Positions 40,613-51,892 of a stretch of 64,000 bases of DNA are shown in pieces. Position 1 is the stretch's first letter. Every line of letters begins with the position of its first letter. Under the pieces are notes generated by a model that was not told where the DNA came from, ran no database searches, and worked only from the letters and a program-made list of their open reading frames with translations. A program made the position numbers and the translations under genes. The DNA is from Magicicada septendecula (lineage: Eukaryota; Arthropoda; Insecta; Hemiptera; Cicadidae), in NCBI GenBank assembly GCA_034769895.1, contig CM068367.1, positions 350,983,111 through 351,047,110 on the forward strand, written 5' to 3'.

Positions 40613-42564
40613 TCAGTTATTCAGACAGTATTTCAAATTTGTATTTAAAAATATCAGCTGTTGCACTTTCCTGGATGTTAATTGTGTTCTTCGTTCAGAT
40701 AAAATTATTCCCGCCCTGGAAAATATCCTTTCACCGGGAACGGATGTTGCAACCATGTTACATCTAGTTCTGACCAAATGTGCAAGATTAGGGTATACAT
40801 GTTGGTGATCTTTCCACCACAGTAAGGGATTTTCGCTTCTCTCTATTGGTGTGTCTTGAAGATATTTATCTACTTCTTGTATAGCCATTGATAAAGGTGT
40901 CCCTATTTGTTTAACTTTGCTTATCTGGTTTTTATAATGGTTCCAAATTGAAACTGTTTCCTCCTCTGTTATGTTAGGTTGTAGATTTCTTTTGGTTTCA
41001 ATGCTTGTATTGGTTCTTGAATTTTTTGTAATTTGTGAAGATACTAGTTCAGCTGCATATTTTTTTGTATTTTCTAGAGAAGTATTGTCTTAAAAAAAGT
41101 AGTGTTTGTACCTGGGGTCAAGCATCATGCAAAGTGAAATTGTTTTGCTTTTTTCCAAATTAGCAAACCTTATAGAAATTCCTTCTAGAAGTTTAAGTGC
41201 AATTTCTCTGACAAGTGGTTTAGTTAATTTCACACTTACCTGTTGTATTGATAATTTTAATCCTTGGGTTATAGGTATTATCTGGCTGGCGGTGATATAT
41301 TTCTCTCCACTCATTTCTTTTGTTACCTTCTCACAAGGTTGCAGAATAGCACACAGTTCTTTACAAATTCCCCATTCTTCAGCTGTTAATGTTTCTATGT
41401 CTGTTGTTAGTAATGTCAGAGTGTTTTACAGTGTCCTCCAGTTCAACAATCGTTTAAGCATATAGTAAACAGAATTCCAGCGTGTTACAACATCTTGCAG
41501 AAGTTTTTTAGGTTGCTGAACACCTATCTGTTCTTGATATTTTGTGAGTTTTAAATATGCAGTATTACTTGTCTTAAAAATGTTACAATTGTTTTTACTT
41601 TTTTGATTATGTCATTTAACATTAACAGGCTATCTTTGAACGATTCAATTTAATGTGTGGGCATAACATCCAAAATGCTTCCACTTAAGTATGCTTTGTA
41701 TAGCACTAGTAATATTTATGGCATTATCAGTAATAACAATTGAAATTTTTCTAGATAAGTCCCATTCATTTATAATACGCAAAATTTCATCTGATAAATT
41801 TTGAGATGTTTTATTTATTTTGATAACTGAACAGTCTAATAGTATATGTTTCATTTCAAAATCCTGATTAATGTAAGGTGCAGTATTGCATTAAAAGTTT
41901 CATTTGTTGAAGAAGACCATGTGTCAGTTGTTAAGCAAACACTTGGTGCATCATTTTTAATAGATTCTTTCATTTCATTTACCTTTGTTTCATAATAAGC
42001 TGGTAACAGTGTGTTAGCAAAATACTTTCTACAAGGAATTTGATAACTAGGGGCACAAGTATTCATCAAATTTCGGAAACCTCTGTCTTCAACAACTGTA
42101 AATGGTTGAAGATCCCAAATAAAAAGTTTCATTATGGCCTCATCAATTTTGTTTTTATCAGATACTGCTAATTTTTTGGGTATGTAGGTTGATATTGACA
42201 TTTGTTTTTTACTTGTAGGAACAGGCAACTGAAATGAAGACGGTTGATTTTGGAAGGTGTCAGTAGCTCTTGAAGTGGTTGGTCCCTCTGGACTAAAAAC
42301 ATGGGTGGAAGATTCAACTACTAAGTTTTCTTGGACATCTGGTCCTATTTGCAATATATCACCTGAAGAAGTTTCTGTTCTTGGCAAAGATTGCACAGCA
42401 GTTTGGGTGGATATAGTAGGAAGAGCAACTGTTGGATGCTTTCTTTGTAAATGATTTTTTAAATTACTAACTGAACTTGTTTTGCAAATCTTGCACAGTG
42501 CAATATAGTTACTAACTGGTTCAACAAAATTCCACATATCACTCGTTTTTCTTCTTGAATCCAT
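40613..42564 (-). pseudogene. hAT-type (ZBED-like) transposase pseudogene
   Basis: It begins at MDSRRKTSDMWNFVEP (42564), a BED zinc finger with CKICKTSSVSNLKNHLQRKH (C-C-H-H). Then come the low-complexity linker, RKYFANTLLPAYYETKVNEM and a first catalytic Asp block (VCLTTDTWSS) near 41920. A frameshift at 41851 follows, then VITDNAINITSAI and FGCYAHTLN (the second Asp and CxxH region), broken frames, SISLCMMLDPRYKHYFF-like text (41090) and the C-terminal dimerisation domain NPLLWWKDHQHVYPNLAHLV with VPGERIFSRAG. At least four lesions. The apparent upstream extension of the ORF to 42705 is not part of the protein. Confidence 0.85.
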
Positions 42565-42719
42565 GTCACCAAAATTTAAAAAAAAAAACGTATGCGAACC
42601 TAACGTAACACAACCCACAACTATCACAGCAATACTTAAACAGGCTTCCCATAGTATGGGGAGGGGTTCCCGATCGGTGGTAGGCATACCACCAGTGGTA
42701 AGCAAGAAGACCTAGCAAG

Positions 42720-44200
42720 GAAAAAAGTATTTACTTAAAAAATAAATAAATACAAATTTATGTTCAAAACAATAATACATTTTCATGGACATAATTTAAA
42801 CCGATTACCCTTAAGGAATTAGATTTAAGGAACAGGACTTGATAAAGTGCATAAACATCCATTACAACAATCTCATCATTTACGTGAGATGTGTAGTGCA
42901 GTTAAAATCACATTAATAAAAAGTATAATTATAGCCTATCAACATCAGCCACTCTATAGGTTATAACACAATATAATTCGTTATTTCAAAATTTACCAAG
43001 TTGGTGATTAGTATAATATATAATTTATTAGCATATAATCTGTATTATATATCTGCATATCACACGAGAATAAATGTAACATCAGGATGAATTTTTTCCT
43101 TTATTAAAAACAGCTTCGTCTCTGCGCAGAATGAAGTATTCAGGACGAAAAGGTGGCTTCGTACTAGTTCCCGTCCCTAATCGAAATACGCTTGATACTA
43201 CTTGTTCCTAAAATACTACTGTTCCTCTGATACGCTTAGTATTTGTAATACCGGTACTTGTTGTTCCTTGTGTATCGGTGATACCCCTAGTATTTGAAAT
43301 ACTCGTGTACTGGCTGTTCCTTGCGTACCAGCGATATTTTTGTAAGCCTAGTATTTGGCCTTGGCGTATTCATTTACTTGTTACTTGCGTACTTTCTGTG
43401 TGCGTGTCTATACAGTAGCGTAGGGGGCGTGCCTCGACTCGGAACAGCGTCGCCGCGAATAACAGGTATTTCAACTTTTCAGTCACTGTTACATCCGTTC
43501 CACAAAATATCGTTCCAAAATACCTGTTACAGGTATATTGGAACATGTGAGGGTGAAACAGCTGTTGCGGACGGCAATAGGCTAGTTAAAGCAATGACAG
43601 TAGATTTTTAGAAATACTTACCAGCGTGAGCGATTTTGTTTATTTATAATATAGGGGGATCAGTAAAACTGTTGTTTCAGATGCAGCAGGTTAATACATT
43701 GTAGTTGTAAATATCTAAGTTATGATGTGAACGGTGTAATTATTTATAATTCTGAATACGACAGGATAAACTAATACCAAGGTAAATTTTAAAAATTTAA
43801 TGTTCTGTAGGTCAGTTAAAAGTAGAGTAACATGACAAAGATGTTATTTGGTATCTGGTACACCATTTGACGTTCTGTTCTAAAGCTGTAATGAATATTT
43901 GATTTAGTATAAGATGAAATGAAGTTTCTGTTAACCACTGAAGTTTTATGTTTCTTAGGCTGATCAATGAAAAGCTTGTAGAGGAAAACCAAAGTTATTG
44001 TTTATGCCAAAAACAAGATGTGTTTTATTAGTGAAATATGCCTTCTTAAAGTGTTTTGCGTTTATTCGTAATCTATAACTTAATGAAAATGCAGCTCTTG
44101 TATGTTGTCAAGTCTTGACGATCTGTGAAAATTATATAAAATGTACGACGTGTCTGAGTGTTATCAGGAACCAAAATATACTATTACGACGAGAAACACA
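42720..44200. other. Region without a recognised gene; imperfect tandem repeat near 43190-43370
   Basis: Mostly AT-rich. At about 43190-43370, a ~60-base motif (variants of tgttccttg.gta..., ...agtatttg.aatac) is repeated about three times imperfectly. A GC-richer patch at 43410-43450 (cgtagggggcgtgcctcg) is not attached to any visible ORF. A 105-codon frame at 43294 spans the repeat and is taken as chance. Confidence 0.45.
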
Positions 44201-44289
44201 ATTATTTTAAATATAATTTGTACATTATTGCCTGAATTAGCTTTCGCTTATTGCGAGCTTTATCAGAGACTCAAATGAAGCTCCTTTAA

Positions 44290-44925
44290 CGAAGTTTCTG
44301 TACGTTTGGTTTGCTTCAATGAGGTTGTTTCGGTAGTGGAGTGTAGTGCCTTTGTGTGTTCAATATATCTTTGTTTGAAGCTACGTCCTGTCTGGCCTAT
44401 GTAGAATTTGTTGCAATCTGAGGAGTCTAGTTTGTAAACCCCTGGTAGATTGAATTTGTTTTGTGCTTTGTGTGTGTGTTTTGATAGTGTGTGTTCTGTT
44501 TTGTTTGTAGTTATGTATGCGATTCTGTAGCCTGCTTTTTTGAATTTGTGGGCTATTTTTTCAGTGTGGTTATTGGTGTATGTTAGTGTTTTGAATTTGT
44601 TGTTTTCTGTCTTTGTCTGTTGTTGGTTTTGTGTAGGAGTTTATTGACTATTGTTATGTTGTATCCGTTGGATTCTGCTAGATATTTTATCGTGTTTAGT
44701 TCGTCTTTGTAGTCTTCTTCATCTAGTGGGATGTTGTTAAGTCTGTGTATCATAGTTCTGAAGGCAGCTAGTTATGTTTTTATGTATTTGGTTTATGTGG
44801 GTTAGTAACGGTTCACATTGTCTTTTGTTTCCCCTGTATAGTATTATGATGTCAACGTATCTGTGCCAATATAGTATTTTATGTGAGTGTCTGTCATTGT
44901 TTGTGAGGATTCTTGTTTTTGTTTT
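44290..44925 (-). pseudogene. PLE-C minus copy: RT end and GIY-YIG
   Basis: The minus strand reads the end of the RT thumb (with an internal deletion near 44775 compared with PLE-B), KKAGYRIAYITTNKTEHTLS, LPGVYKLDSSDCNKFYIGQT (GIY-YIG with only one of the usual paired cysteines) and QRYIEHTKALHSTTE. It then leaves the family sequence. Multiple frameshifts. Confidence 0.7.
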
Positions 44926-44926
44926 A

Positions 44927-45188
44927 TCGACGATTCTTGTTTATCGACAATAACATGGATATTCTACATGTACACACAAAAGGCCGAAAACTAGACATTC
45001 TTGAACAGTTGGAAATATACAAACACATGAAAACACATAAAAACGACATCCTAAACAGGCACAATTCAAATCACATGCATTATTCGAACGTATCATCCCC
45101 ACACACACACACACACAACATTAATCCTTCAAAAGTTGATACTGTCGCCAAGAACAAGTCGGACAGTGCTTCCAGTGGCAGCCTCTAA
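44927..45188 (+). pseudogene. PLE-C plus copy: C-terminus after the GIY-YIG core
   Basis: The plus frame NNMDILHVHTKGRKLDILEQ through NRHNSNHMH to a stop at 45186 matches the last part of PLE-B (NNMNILHVHTKGRKLDTLEQ). The nuclease motifs are not included. A tail with degenerate hammerhead core follows at 45175-45230. Confidence 0.75.
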
Positions 45189-45566
45189 AGAAGCTTTTTA
45201 AAAGCGAAAACTGGGTCAGGCTATAAGGTAAAACTTTTACGTTTTTACCCATAAAAATCTTTGTGTTTCGAGTTGGTAGTGATTTAATTATATTTAGTTA
45301 AGTAACGTACACGTCATGGACAACGAAATCCAATAATTTAATATATTTCTTCTGGTAAAACTACATTCATTTATTATTGTTATTATTTATTATTGGAACT
45401 GGTACATTATGGTGTACATCATAGTCATTACCAAAGATAAAAATGAATATTAGGTAGTTATGAGTTGATATAAAAAAATGGTACTTTCCTGTCATCTGTA
45501 CCCATACCAAATGTTTGATATTATCAAATATTATGGTATTGAACTTTCCAGTAACATCAAAGAACC

Positions 45567-45577
45567 AGTTTCTACCT
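45567..45577. repeat. 11-base direct repeat, left of PLE-D
   Basis: agtttctacct, repeated exactly at 46999-47009. Taken as the target duplication of the whole inverted PLE-D structure. Confidence 0.65.
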
Positions 45578-46998
45578 CAAATAAACTACGTTACTCACCG
45601 TCAGTGGCTTAATTCTTATACTTATGCTATGCTATACTCAACATGTTTTGGGACAGCTTGTCCCATCTTCTGGAGTAAAACACATATTCTTCAACCTCAA
45701 TTGAAGATGAATCGTCAAACATTATAAAATATTAAAATCCAAACCACACATTGAATAAATTAATGAAACTACAACATTAAGCGCACGTGTAGGCTCCAAG
45801 GTGCACACCTCACGCCGGCTGAACACGCACTAAGTAAAATCACTCATCGCTCGAAAGATGTCGCAGTGCAGTATCATATAAAACATTCGACTTAAAGTTT
45901 AGTTGATCGTTCAAAACAAATGGCCTGGTGTCACTATTATTATAAGCTTTGTAAATCTCGAATTCTTCGAGAGCGTTCATATACTGTCCCTTATTGCAAA
46001 TATGGAGGGGGACTAAGTTAGTCTTAAAATCAGTATAGCCGTGATTTTCATCGACAAGATGTTTAGCAAAACTAGATTTCATGTTTTCAAGGGGACGATA
46101 ACTGCTGGGTGGCCTATGTTCAACGAACCTTTTTAAAAAAAAACCACGGCCGGTCTGTCCCACATAAAACGCGTCGCAATCATCGCACATCAATTTGTAT
46201 ACCCCCGTTTTCTTCTCGAGGGCTGTAAGTTCATGAGTGTGTAAGATATTTAAAATGTTATTAGTTGTTCTATAGGCAGCGATAAGATTGCCATTATTTT
46301 TCAGAATAGGTGCTACGATCTTGGGCATAAGGTCTGTGTAAGAAGTCAGGACATATTTATGCGTTCCCTCCCTAGGTGTTCCACGTGTGTTAGTATCCTT
46401 ATGTTTCTTACATTTTCTGAGGATGCTGTCTATCAATGATTCCTTGTAACCGTTAGAGGACGCGATGTGTTTAATGATACTCAACTCGTTATAGTAATCA
46501 TGCAAGCTAAGGGGTACTGACAAGAGACGGCTGATCATACTATGAAAGGCGGCCATCTTATGAGTCACCGGATGATGGGATGTAGCATGAATAACGATAT
46601 CAACTATCAACATGATTTTGAATGATCAACTAAACTTTAAGTCGAATGTTTTATATGATACTGCACTGCGACATCTTTCGAGCGATGAGTGATTTTACTT
46701 AGTGCGCGTTCAGCCAGCGTGAGGTGTGCACCTTGGAGCTTACACGTGCGCTTAATGTTGTAGTTTCATTAATTTATTCAATGTGTGGTTTGGATTTTAA
46801 TATTTTATAATGTTTGACGATTCATCTTCAATTGAGGTTGAAGAATATGTGTTTTACTCCTGAAGATGGGACAAGCTGTCCTGAATCATGTTAAGTATAG
46901 CATAACATCGCAAGTATAAGAATTAAGCCTCCGACGGTGAGTAACATAGTTTATTTGATTGTCATACAAGTGGCTTGGTACTGTAAATAAAACTTAAT
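45578..46998. mobile_element. PLE-D: inverted Penelope pair between an 11-base duplication
   Basis: Left arm about 45579-45920 and right arm about 46613-46960 are inverted copies (roughly 95% by eye). The left arm is the 3' end of the minus-strand copy whose coding part fills 45840-46613; the right arm is a plus-strand 3' end only. Both tails carry degenerate hammerhead family 3 remains (minus 45646-45675, plus 46852-46885). The flanking 11-base repeat (45567-45577, 46999-47009) encloses both arms, so they were inserted together. Confidence 0.75.
45840..46613 (-). pseudogene. PLE-D RT thumb and GIY-YIG nuclease, 5'-truncated but open
   Basis: A single open minus frame of about 257 codons. 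It has the RT thumb segment (HKMAAFHSMISRLLSVPLS, IKHIASSNGYKESLI), the linker (LTSYTDLMPKIVAPILKNNG) and the GIY-YIG nuclease (TGVYKLMCDDCDAFYVGQTG) with cysteine pair, EHRPPSSYRPL, FAKHLVDENHGY, EEFEIYKAY, ending at 45840. The catalytic RT core is absent, so the product could at most be a nuclease fragment. It begins exactly at the inversion junction. The first ATG (46613) is formed near the junction. Confidence 0.8.
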
Positions 46999-47029
46999 AG
47001 TTTCTACCTGATTGAAATGCTTATGTTTT

Positions 47030-50000
47030 TTATACCTAGGTTTATATACTATCTATTACAGTATAGACATAGTCTACATTTGGATTTTTTCAGTGAAATG
47101 TGCGTAAAGGTATTGAAACGACAAAAACACAATACACTACTTGCATAAGAAACTATTGAACAATATCACAATATTAATAATAAAAACTACACAAGAATAA
47201 TATGTGTGGTGTGTGTGTGTGAGACAAATATTATTTATCATTAGGTCATAATATATAACAAAATATTATATTATTTATATAAGGAATGAATATTATTTAT
47301 TATTAATAATAAATAACATTTTGTATTTTGAACAGAAAAATATTATTTATTACAATGTTTTGACAGTTTATTTTGCTTTACTGTAATCTTCAGAAATAGA
47401 ATGACTGATAAGTACATCAGTATTATTTGTATACTGTATTTATTATATTAATATAACATAATTTATTTATTATTAATATATTATACATTATACTAATATA
47501 TTAGATCAGTATTATTATATTTACATCACATGCCTTTCCAGCATTACTAAATTTAGCCAAAGATTATACACTTCCCCACTTAAAATCTCCATGTAATTTT
47601 CTACGGCTGAAACATTTAATTGTATTTTAGAAGATACAGAAAATGTGCCTGTTAGAGTAACAAAGCAGTAAAAGCAATAAATAAATGTCATGAAACATGT
47701 TGTGACAGCACTTCAAAACATACAAAATATTACGCTGCTGTTATGTCTTTAGCTTATTGTTCATAAAGCTCCCTCAGTACAGATCAAATTTGTTTACACT
47801 GCTTATTACTAGCAGACAATGCAAAATACTCATTGTAATGATAACATTCATTATGGACTTCACAGGTAACAATGTCTCTTACCACTGGTAAAACAACCCC
47901 GATAAATGTTTTTGTTTTCCCTTTTTTAAATATGGACATTAAAAAATCCACATAAAATAAAATCCCTATAAAAATAGGGAAAGAGTTGAGAATGTGTCAT
48001 TCATATGATGATGAACAGATGAACACTGTCATATAATTATATAGTTGTATTGTAATTGTATTGAATAATTACATTGTATGTGTTGTGAATATTTCATTTC
48101 AGTCAGTTCAGAAATTTGATGGTTTTGACGTCTAGGGTTTGTATAACCAATATAGTTGATGTTCTGTCATATTGTAATTGTGTAACACAAAAAAAATTAA
48201 TTTGTATTAATAAAACTCAATCCGTGGCTAACTGAATTAATTTAGTTTGTTGTCTGTGTTATGTCAAAATATGTGTTGTACAAAAAGTCCACACTTCATT
48301 GTGACTCTTCTGTAAATTCAAACAGATTATAACCGTACCAACAGATTACAGCCTCAGTTCTCCTGTCTCCTGGGATATTTGCTAAATGATGAAATTACTA
48401 GCTAGCTAGAAAGTGGATGACTTTATGGTCAGTAGATTCATCTTTGTGGAATCTGTAGGACTGAGGGTTGTTGCTAACCATGTAGTAGTAACAGTGTATA
48501 AAAGAGTTAATGGAATTGCATCAGGTATGGTTTGATAAAAATGTTAGGTAGTTGAACTGTAATTTTTAGTTCTTTTCAGTCAGTCATGGAGTTGGCTGTT
48601 TGTGCTTGTTGAAGTTTTCAGTAATACATTAGACGGAAATGGTACACTTATATGGTTTCGACAGTTACTGGTTTGCAGAGTTCAATCCAATTCACATATA
48701 ATCAGACAAATGTGTGTCAAATCTACCCTTCACCTGTGAAGGTTCTTAACATATTGTTTCATTGTAGACAGTGCCTAAGTAGACAGAGAGACTAGAGTCC
48801 AGTATATATAAGACAATTTTTTAACCATTTTTGGTTTTAAAAGATAATTAGTAAGTAATATAATAATTAGTACAGCTTTATTGTTTTATATTGTTAAGGC
48901 ACTGTAACATATTTATGAAAGTATACATAGGGCAATTTTTTTACTGTTTATGGTTAAAAATGTTACTAGTAAATAATATCAGAATTAATACAGCTTTATT
49001 GTTTTATGTTGTGAAGCCACTGTAACATATTTATGAAGTTGTTTATAAAAACGTTACATTTGGCGTAGGTAAATTTCATTACCTTTGTAGGGTCACTTAT
49101 TAAAGATGTTATGCATGTATTATTTAAGTACTTTTTTATATTTTACAAGTAAAAACATTCATTTTTGAGACAGATCTGAAAACATTTTCAAGTCCACCAA
49201 ATAACATCAAGTAAGCTGAATATTTCCTAGTGTCAGCAATATTACATCAACGTATTTCTATTGTGGGACATATAAATTCAGAAAATCATACTCGTATTTG
49301 TTACCAGCCATTACTAAATACTTCAAACACTTGTTGGATATTGTGTTTAAAAAATGAAATGGTGTTTAACTAACACTATCATTTTATTTACAATTCTTAT
49401 ATTTTACTTCTGAAAGAAATATGTGTATATATGGTGAGGTCTTCCTAAGCCAAAAAGTATATCTCAGTTTTTTTTTTGTTTCTGGTCTCTTTTTCTGTTT
49501 TGTAATGTTTGCATCACTCTCTTTTATTCATGCAAAAAATAATATTCCTTTCATGGTAAACATTCCTATTTTGTTTAGGAGTAAGATAGATTTACCCCAA
49601 AAAATGTCTAACAGAAAAAAGATCAGAATAAAAAAAAAAATTGTACTACTTTTTGGCTTAGAAGGGCAGTATATGTTTAATTAGTGCATTAATGTTCAAG
49701 AATCCCCAGGAGAATGGAAAATGGCATACACAAAGAAAGCCAATGAATAGTAAAAGAGTGCAGATCTGATTTTAGGATGGAAGTCCTTACCTGAAACCAT
49801 AGACAATATGTCAGAATGTGAGCTCAAGAAATTAATCTCAATTCTTAGATTTTTGAAAGGCTACAGCAATATTGTATATTAAGAAAATGTGTCAGGTACT
49901 CCTACAAACATCACTCTATTGTAGAGGTTTTGACAGATGTAAAGGGACTGCTGTTACCTTGAAAGCAGTGGAATAGTCCACTTGCGTGCTTAACACTCTC

Positions 50001-50107
50001 AAAATCATCTTGAGTTAGTTTTGCAAGCTTAAGGAAGCTGGTAGGAAGTCAGAAGTATATTACATTAATTAGTGGACTGTAAAGTATGATTAAGTAACGT
50101 TTATTGA
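47030..50107. other. AT-rich region, no gene seen
   Basis: Contains a decayed family 1 hammerhead context at 47085-47160 (cagtgaaatgtgcgt ... acttgcataagaaac, matching 29977-30035), ATTATTTATTATTA-rich sequence at 47220-47520 and the tandem duplication at 48806-49040. Short ORFs look random. Confidence 0.5.
48806..49040. repeat. Tandem duplication, ~119-base unit, two copies
   Basis: The units share tacagctttattgtttta and cactgtaacatatttatgaa at a spacing of about 119 bases; overall perhaps 80-85% identical by eye. Confidence 0.65.
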
Positions 50108-50112
50108 AAGCA

Positions 50113-50393
50113 TTTAGAAGCGCAGGCCTAACGCAATTACGTCTTAGCTCATAGCCAAATATAAGATGAATGTAAGGCTACGTAATGTGTAGCATTGAAG
50201 CTAGATCAGAAATAAGCAGAACATAGCAAATTTAGGTTGCCGCGGCTGGCTAGAAAACAAGGGTGCAAACGCACTGTTCAAAGTTTGAGTGTAGACTGAC
50301 TTGTAGCAGCGTGGCCCGTGCAGCGCCGCCACGGTGACGTAAGTGTGCTAGGCAGATTGCGCGTAAGCAAGTACAATGTACAATGTCTTAACA
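50113..50393 (-). repeat. BEL-2 3' LTR
   Basis: On the minus strand it starts TGTTAAGAC at 50393, just after the tract ggcaggcagta. The outer end at 50113 is set by comparison with the other LTR; its terminal bases differ (ttt versus tgc). Confidence 0.75.
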
Positions 50394-50820
50394 TACTGCC
50401 TGCCTCAAAATCAGCGATTTTGACATAGTTGCAGTAAAAAAAAAAGAACAAATTATTTAGCGCATACAAGTATACATGAATACTGGCAAACATACAAATA
50501 TAATATAAACGAGTACATCATTAATATAATTAAATACATCATTAATCAATGCTCCATAGGTAATATGTAACAATAATCCAAAGGCTTGAATATGCGATAA
50601 ATCATGAACAATAATGACAAAATACATGGCAATAAGGACACCGTGGGTGGCCTTGCACAAACATTAAAGAAATACAACCAATTTACAAAATAACAGCATG
50701 ACACTTAGCGTGTAATAAACAGTATTGCGCAGCAATACAAGGTAATATATCTGGAAAATTCACTATGACAATATACAGTAGAAGTATGCCACAAATATCG
50801 ATAATAATGTACAATAAAAA

Positions 50821-50956
50821 TACCCAAAAATTTAATATAATAATATAATGAAAATACCCAAAAATTGAATATAATAATATAATGAAAATACCCAAAACTT
50901 TAATATAATAATATAATGAAAATACCCAAAAATATAATACTATACACTGCACCACA
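50821..50956 (-). repeat. 34-base tandem repeat between BEL-2 integrase and 3' LTR
   Basis: tacccaaaa.tt.aatataata recurs at 50821, 50855, 50889 and 50923, an exact 34-base period. Same element position as the 147-base repeat of BEL-1, but a different sequence. Confidence 0.8.
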
Positions 50957-51186
50957 CCGTTCACCATAATTGACATCACACTAAGAAAAGAAAAACGTTT
51001 AAATGTTCACCAATGCACCGCTACATGGCGTCCATTAATGATACAATACATACAAGTGCATAAATGGTATACCTTACATAAGTTACATGATATGAGTTAC
51101 ATAAACAACATTGTAGTCAATAAAATGTGTATGGAAGAGCATGTGCTCGACCGGCAATGTCCCGGGCATGAAACACCGAGGCGCAA

Positions 51187-51892
51187 TCAGTCTGTTGCCA
51201 CCGGAAGTGGGCACAGCTTATGAATGGGTCTGTGCAGAATGCCGTTGGCAGTACGGACGTCCGCAACACGTACCAACGAATCCTGCCCAAGATATGTCTG
51301 AGTGACAATGCCGCGCTTCCAAACCAATGGTGGGGCATTGTCATCCAGAATGAGGACCAATTGTCCTACCAATAAATTTTTCGACGCCTTTTCCACTTGT
51401 TTCCCTGCTGCAACTGGTGCAGATAGTCTCGGGACCAACTCTTCCAAATGGTAAAGGATTTGGACCTCTGCCCGCCCTGGCGTAACAACATAGGACCGGC
51501 GTAGTCCACGGCGCACTGTGAGAATGGCTTGGAAGGGGTGACCCTAGGCGCGGGTAATTGACCTAACAGTTGGCTGGAACCAGACGCGCGAAAGCGAAAA
51601 CAAGTGATACATTTGTGAATGACCGAGCGTATGTACGACTTGTCGTTTATGATCCAATACTTTTGGCGCAGCGAATATTGCGTAAGTTGTACTCCACCGT
51701 GGAGTAATCGAATGTGTTCATATTCAATAATTAATCGAGTCAGGTGAGCCTGCGATGTAGTATGATTTGATGCTTGTTACTGTAACTTAGCTGAGACTGC
51801 TGAAGGCGACTGCCAACACGCAATATACCAGCGTTATCAAGAAAAGGATTAAGTGAGAATGTTTTACTATCAGTAGGTATAGGGCGATGTGC
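51187..51892 (-). pseudogene. BEL-2 integrase with catalytic core deleted
   Basis: On the minus strand the zinc-binding N-terminus is readable (NAGILRVGSRLQ, QYSLRQKYWIINDKSYIRSV, HKCITCFRFRA) and reaches AVDYAGPMLLRQGGQRSKS, then jumps to FTIWKSWSRDYLHQLQQG. Against BEL-1 this removes about 190 residues, including the second Asp and the Glu of the D-D-E triad. The C-terminal domain (GQLVLILDDNAPPLVWKRG, VADVRTANGILHRPIHKLC) is intact and ends at 51187. One stop codon lies after the junction. Confidence 0.85.

Larger units (their letters stand above)
44200..45340. mobile_element. PLE-C: head-to-head Penelope fragments with different tails
   Basis: The minus copy runs from about 44925 down to about 44200 and the plus copy from about 44927 to 45340; both derive from the PLE-B family in their coding part. 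The minus copy's 3' coding end switches near 44285 to a different tail, with its own hammerhead-like remains (ctgataaagctcgcaataa..gaaagc on the minus strand). The plus copy keeps the PLE-B-type tail (cctctaaagaagc...gcgaaaactg, then gtcatggacaacgaaatcc). Tails face outward. Confidence 0.7.

Noticed and set aside
42564-42705. N-terminal extension of the hAT transposase ORF
   Set aside because: It translates through a palindrome (ggtggtaggcataccacc) and T-rich sequence before the BED finger; the start at 42564 fits the family better.
43294-43611. 105-codon plus ORF with a hydrophobic segment
   Set aside because: It spans an imperfect short tandem repeat and has no recognisable motif or splice context.
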